A program made the translations under genes and the position numbers. Shown here piece by piece: positions 41,270 through 41,798 of a DNA stretch of 41,798 nt (position 1 is its first letter; each line of letters begins with the position of its first letter). The notes under the pieces are model-generated. The model was not told where the DNA came from. It ran no database searches and saw nothing but the letters and a program-made list of their open reading frames with translations. Origin of the DNA: Bacteroidales bacterium (GTDB taxonomy: Bacteria > Bacteroidota > Bacteroidia > Bacteroidales > Muribaculaceae); contig JAJBUH010000004.1 of NCBI GenBank assembly GCA_020860445.1, positions 1-41,798 of the forward strand, given 5' to 3'.

Positions 41270-41419
41270 GCTTAGCGCCGGGGGCGGCGCAGCCACACTG
41301 CTTGGTGCCGGGGACGGCGCGGCAACACTGCTTAGCGCCGGGGGCGGCGCAGCAACACTGCTTAGCGCCGAGGGCGGCGCAGCAACACTGCTTGGCGCCG
41401 AGGGCGGCGCAGCCACACT
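41270..41419. repeat. Five perfect-length 30-base tandem repeats abutting the wzc stop codon
   Basis: Units start at 41270, 41300, 41330, 41360 and 41390, with consensus GCTTAGCGCCGGGGGCGGCG followed by CAGCAACACT. They differ by one to four bases. There are no spacers, so this is not CRISPR. The GCGCCGNGGGCGGCGC part can form a small GC-rich hairpin in each unit. The array ends inside the TAG stop codon of wzc (41418-41420). Confidence 0.9.
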
Positions 41420-41798
41420 AATCCCAGCCGGAGACGGCTTTTTCTTTCTTGGATGGCTTGGAGTGTGCGGAGCCGTCTTTGGCGGTGGAGCCGTAATGGT
41501 AGGAGGTGCCGTAGCCGTAGTGGTAGCCGTAGCGGTAGCCGTACTTGTAGCTGTAGCGCGAGGTAGCGCCCACGGTGCCGTTGAGGATGAGGGCCATGTT
41601 CTTGTACTTCTTCTGCGCGTACAGGCTGTCGAGCTCGGGCAGCATCGACCGCTCGAGCAACCCGGCGCGGACCACGAAGATGGTACGGTCGGCAAGCTTC
41701 TCAATAATCTGCGTGTCGGCAACCATCTCGACCGGCGGACAGTCGATCAGCACGTAGTCGAACAGCTCGCGCACGTTGTCGATCACCTGCTTCAGGCG
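41418..41798 (-). CDS. Wzc-like polysaccharide co-polymerase / tyrosine autokinase, C-terminal fragment
   Basis: The gene enters from the right edge; 126 codons are visible. FDYVLIDCPPVEMVADTQII carries the Walker B-like VLIDCPP of bacterial tyrosine kinases, and RTIFVVRAGLLERSMLPELD continues the kinase fold. The C-terminal tail RYSYKYGYRYGYHYGYGTSY plus HYG holds ten tyrosines in 23 residues, the autophosphorylation cluster. It then runs on through basic KPSKKEKAVSGWD. Wzc regulates polymer length and export together with the Wzx/Wzy proteins encoded downstream. The N-terminal Wzz part and Walker A lie outside the window. The stop codon abuts a 30-base tandem array. Confidence 0.93.
   Translation of the reverse strand, partial: RLKQVIDNVRELFDYVLIDCPPVEMVADTQIIEKLADRTIFVVRAGLLERSMLPELDSLYAQKKYKNMALILNGTVGATSRYSYKYGYRYGYHYGYGTSYHYGSTAKDGSAHSKPSKKEKAVSGWD

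Noticed and set aside
41270..41419. CRISPR array
   Set aside because: Units of 30 bases are contiguous with no spacers and no cas genes nearby.
41174..41722. 182-residue minus-strand ORF rich in Ala, Pro, Ser and Thr
   Set aside because: It is a frame-shifted reading of the wzc end and the 30-base tandem repeats; the wzc frame has clear kinase motifs.

Overview
The window looks like a capsule/exopolysaccharide locus of a Bacteroidota bacterium, probably of the order Bacteroidales. Three things suggest this: a Wzc-type kinase with a tyrosine-rich tail, EpsG, FrhB, pyruvyl-transferase and WbqC genes of the kind common in Bacteroidales capsule loci, and TAnnTTTG promoter boxes with little Shine-Dalgarno signal. 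Every substantial gene lies on the minus strand, so transcription runs from high to low coordinates. No rRNA, tRNA or CRISPR array was seen.

Layout, right to left. At 41418-41798 is the 3' end of a Wzc-like tyrosine kinase. A block of intergenic repeats follows (40245-41419), then decayed toxin-antitoxin remnants and small tandem repeats (39646-40244). A 12.6-kb run of probable anti-phage genes comes next. It holds a phosphoribosyltransferase-fold protein with an SMC-like ATPase and a two-helix membrane protein (33750-39233), a Gabija/class-2 OLD pair of ATPase-TOPRIM nuclease and UvrD helicase (29353-33367), and a second SF1 helicase with a small unknown partner (26587-29225).

From 26428 down to 6581 is a 19-gene polysaccharide operon: Wzx flippase, a PP-loop protein, an FrhB-like Fe-S protein, a pyruvyl transferase, an acyltransferase, an EpsG-like polymerase, four glycosyltransferases, the CapE-CapF-CapG set for UDP-N-acetyl-L-fucosamine, an aldolase-like protein, the initiating sugar transferase, WbqC, a PLP-fold protein, a PIG-L deacetylase and a PglD/NeuD-like acetyltransferase. 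Below it lie a broken XRE antitoxin, a third putative defence operon (3590-5886: Cas2-like small protein, DUF3696 ATPase, unknown protein), a second repeat block (1914-3589), a DegT/PglE-like aminotransferase (594-1913) and the start of a membrane CapD/PglF-like dehydratase (1-99).

The polysaccharide genes form a plausible Wzx/Wzy pathway. CapE/F/G supply UDP-L-FucNAc. The PglF-, PglE-, PglD- and PglC-like proteins could supply and transfer UDP-diNAc-bacillosamine or a similar 4-amino sugar. Glycosyltransferases extend the unit, pyruvyl and acyl groups decorate it, Wzx flips it, EpsG polymerises it and Wzc controls export.

The main novelty is the arrangement. Three or four predicted defence modules sit inside the capsule locus, and the whole ~37-kb payload is bracketed by near-identical direct copies of an intergenic repeat family, with dead toxin-antitoxin fragments near both ends. 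The PRTase/SMC/membrane trio and the Cas2-like/DUF3696 trio are the best candidates for undescribed systems. All functional statements come from reading motifs; no database search was run.
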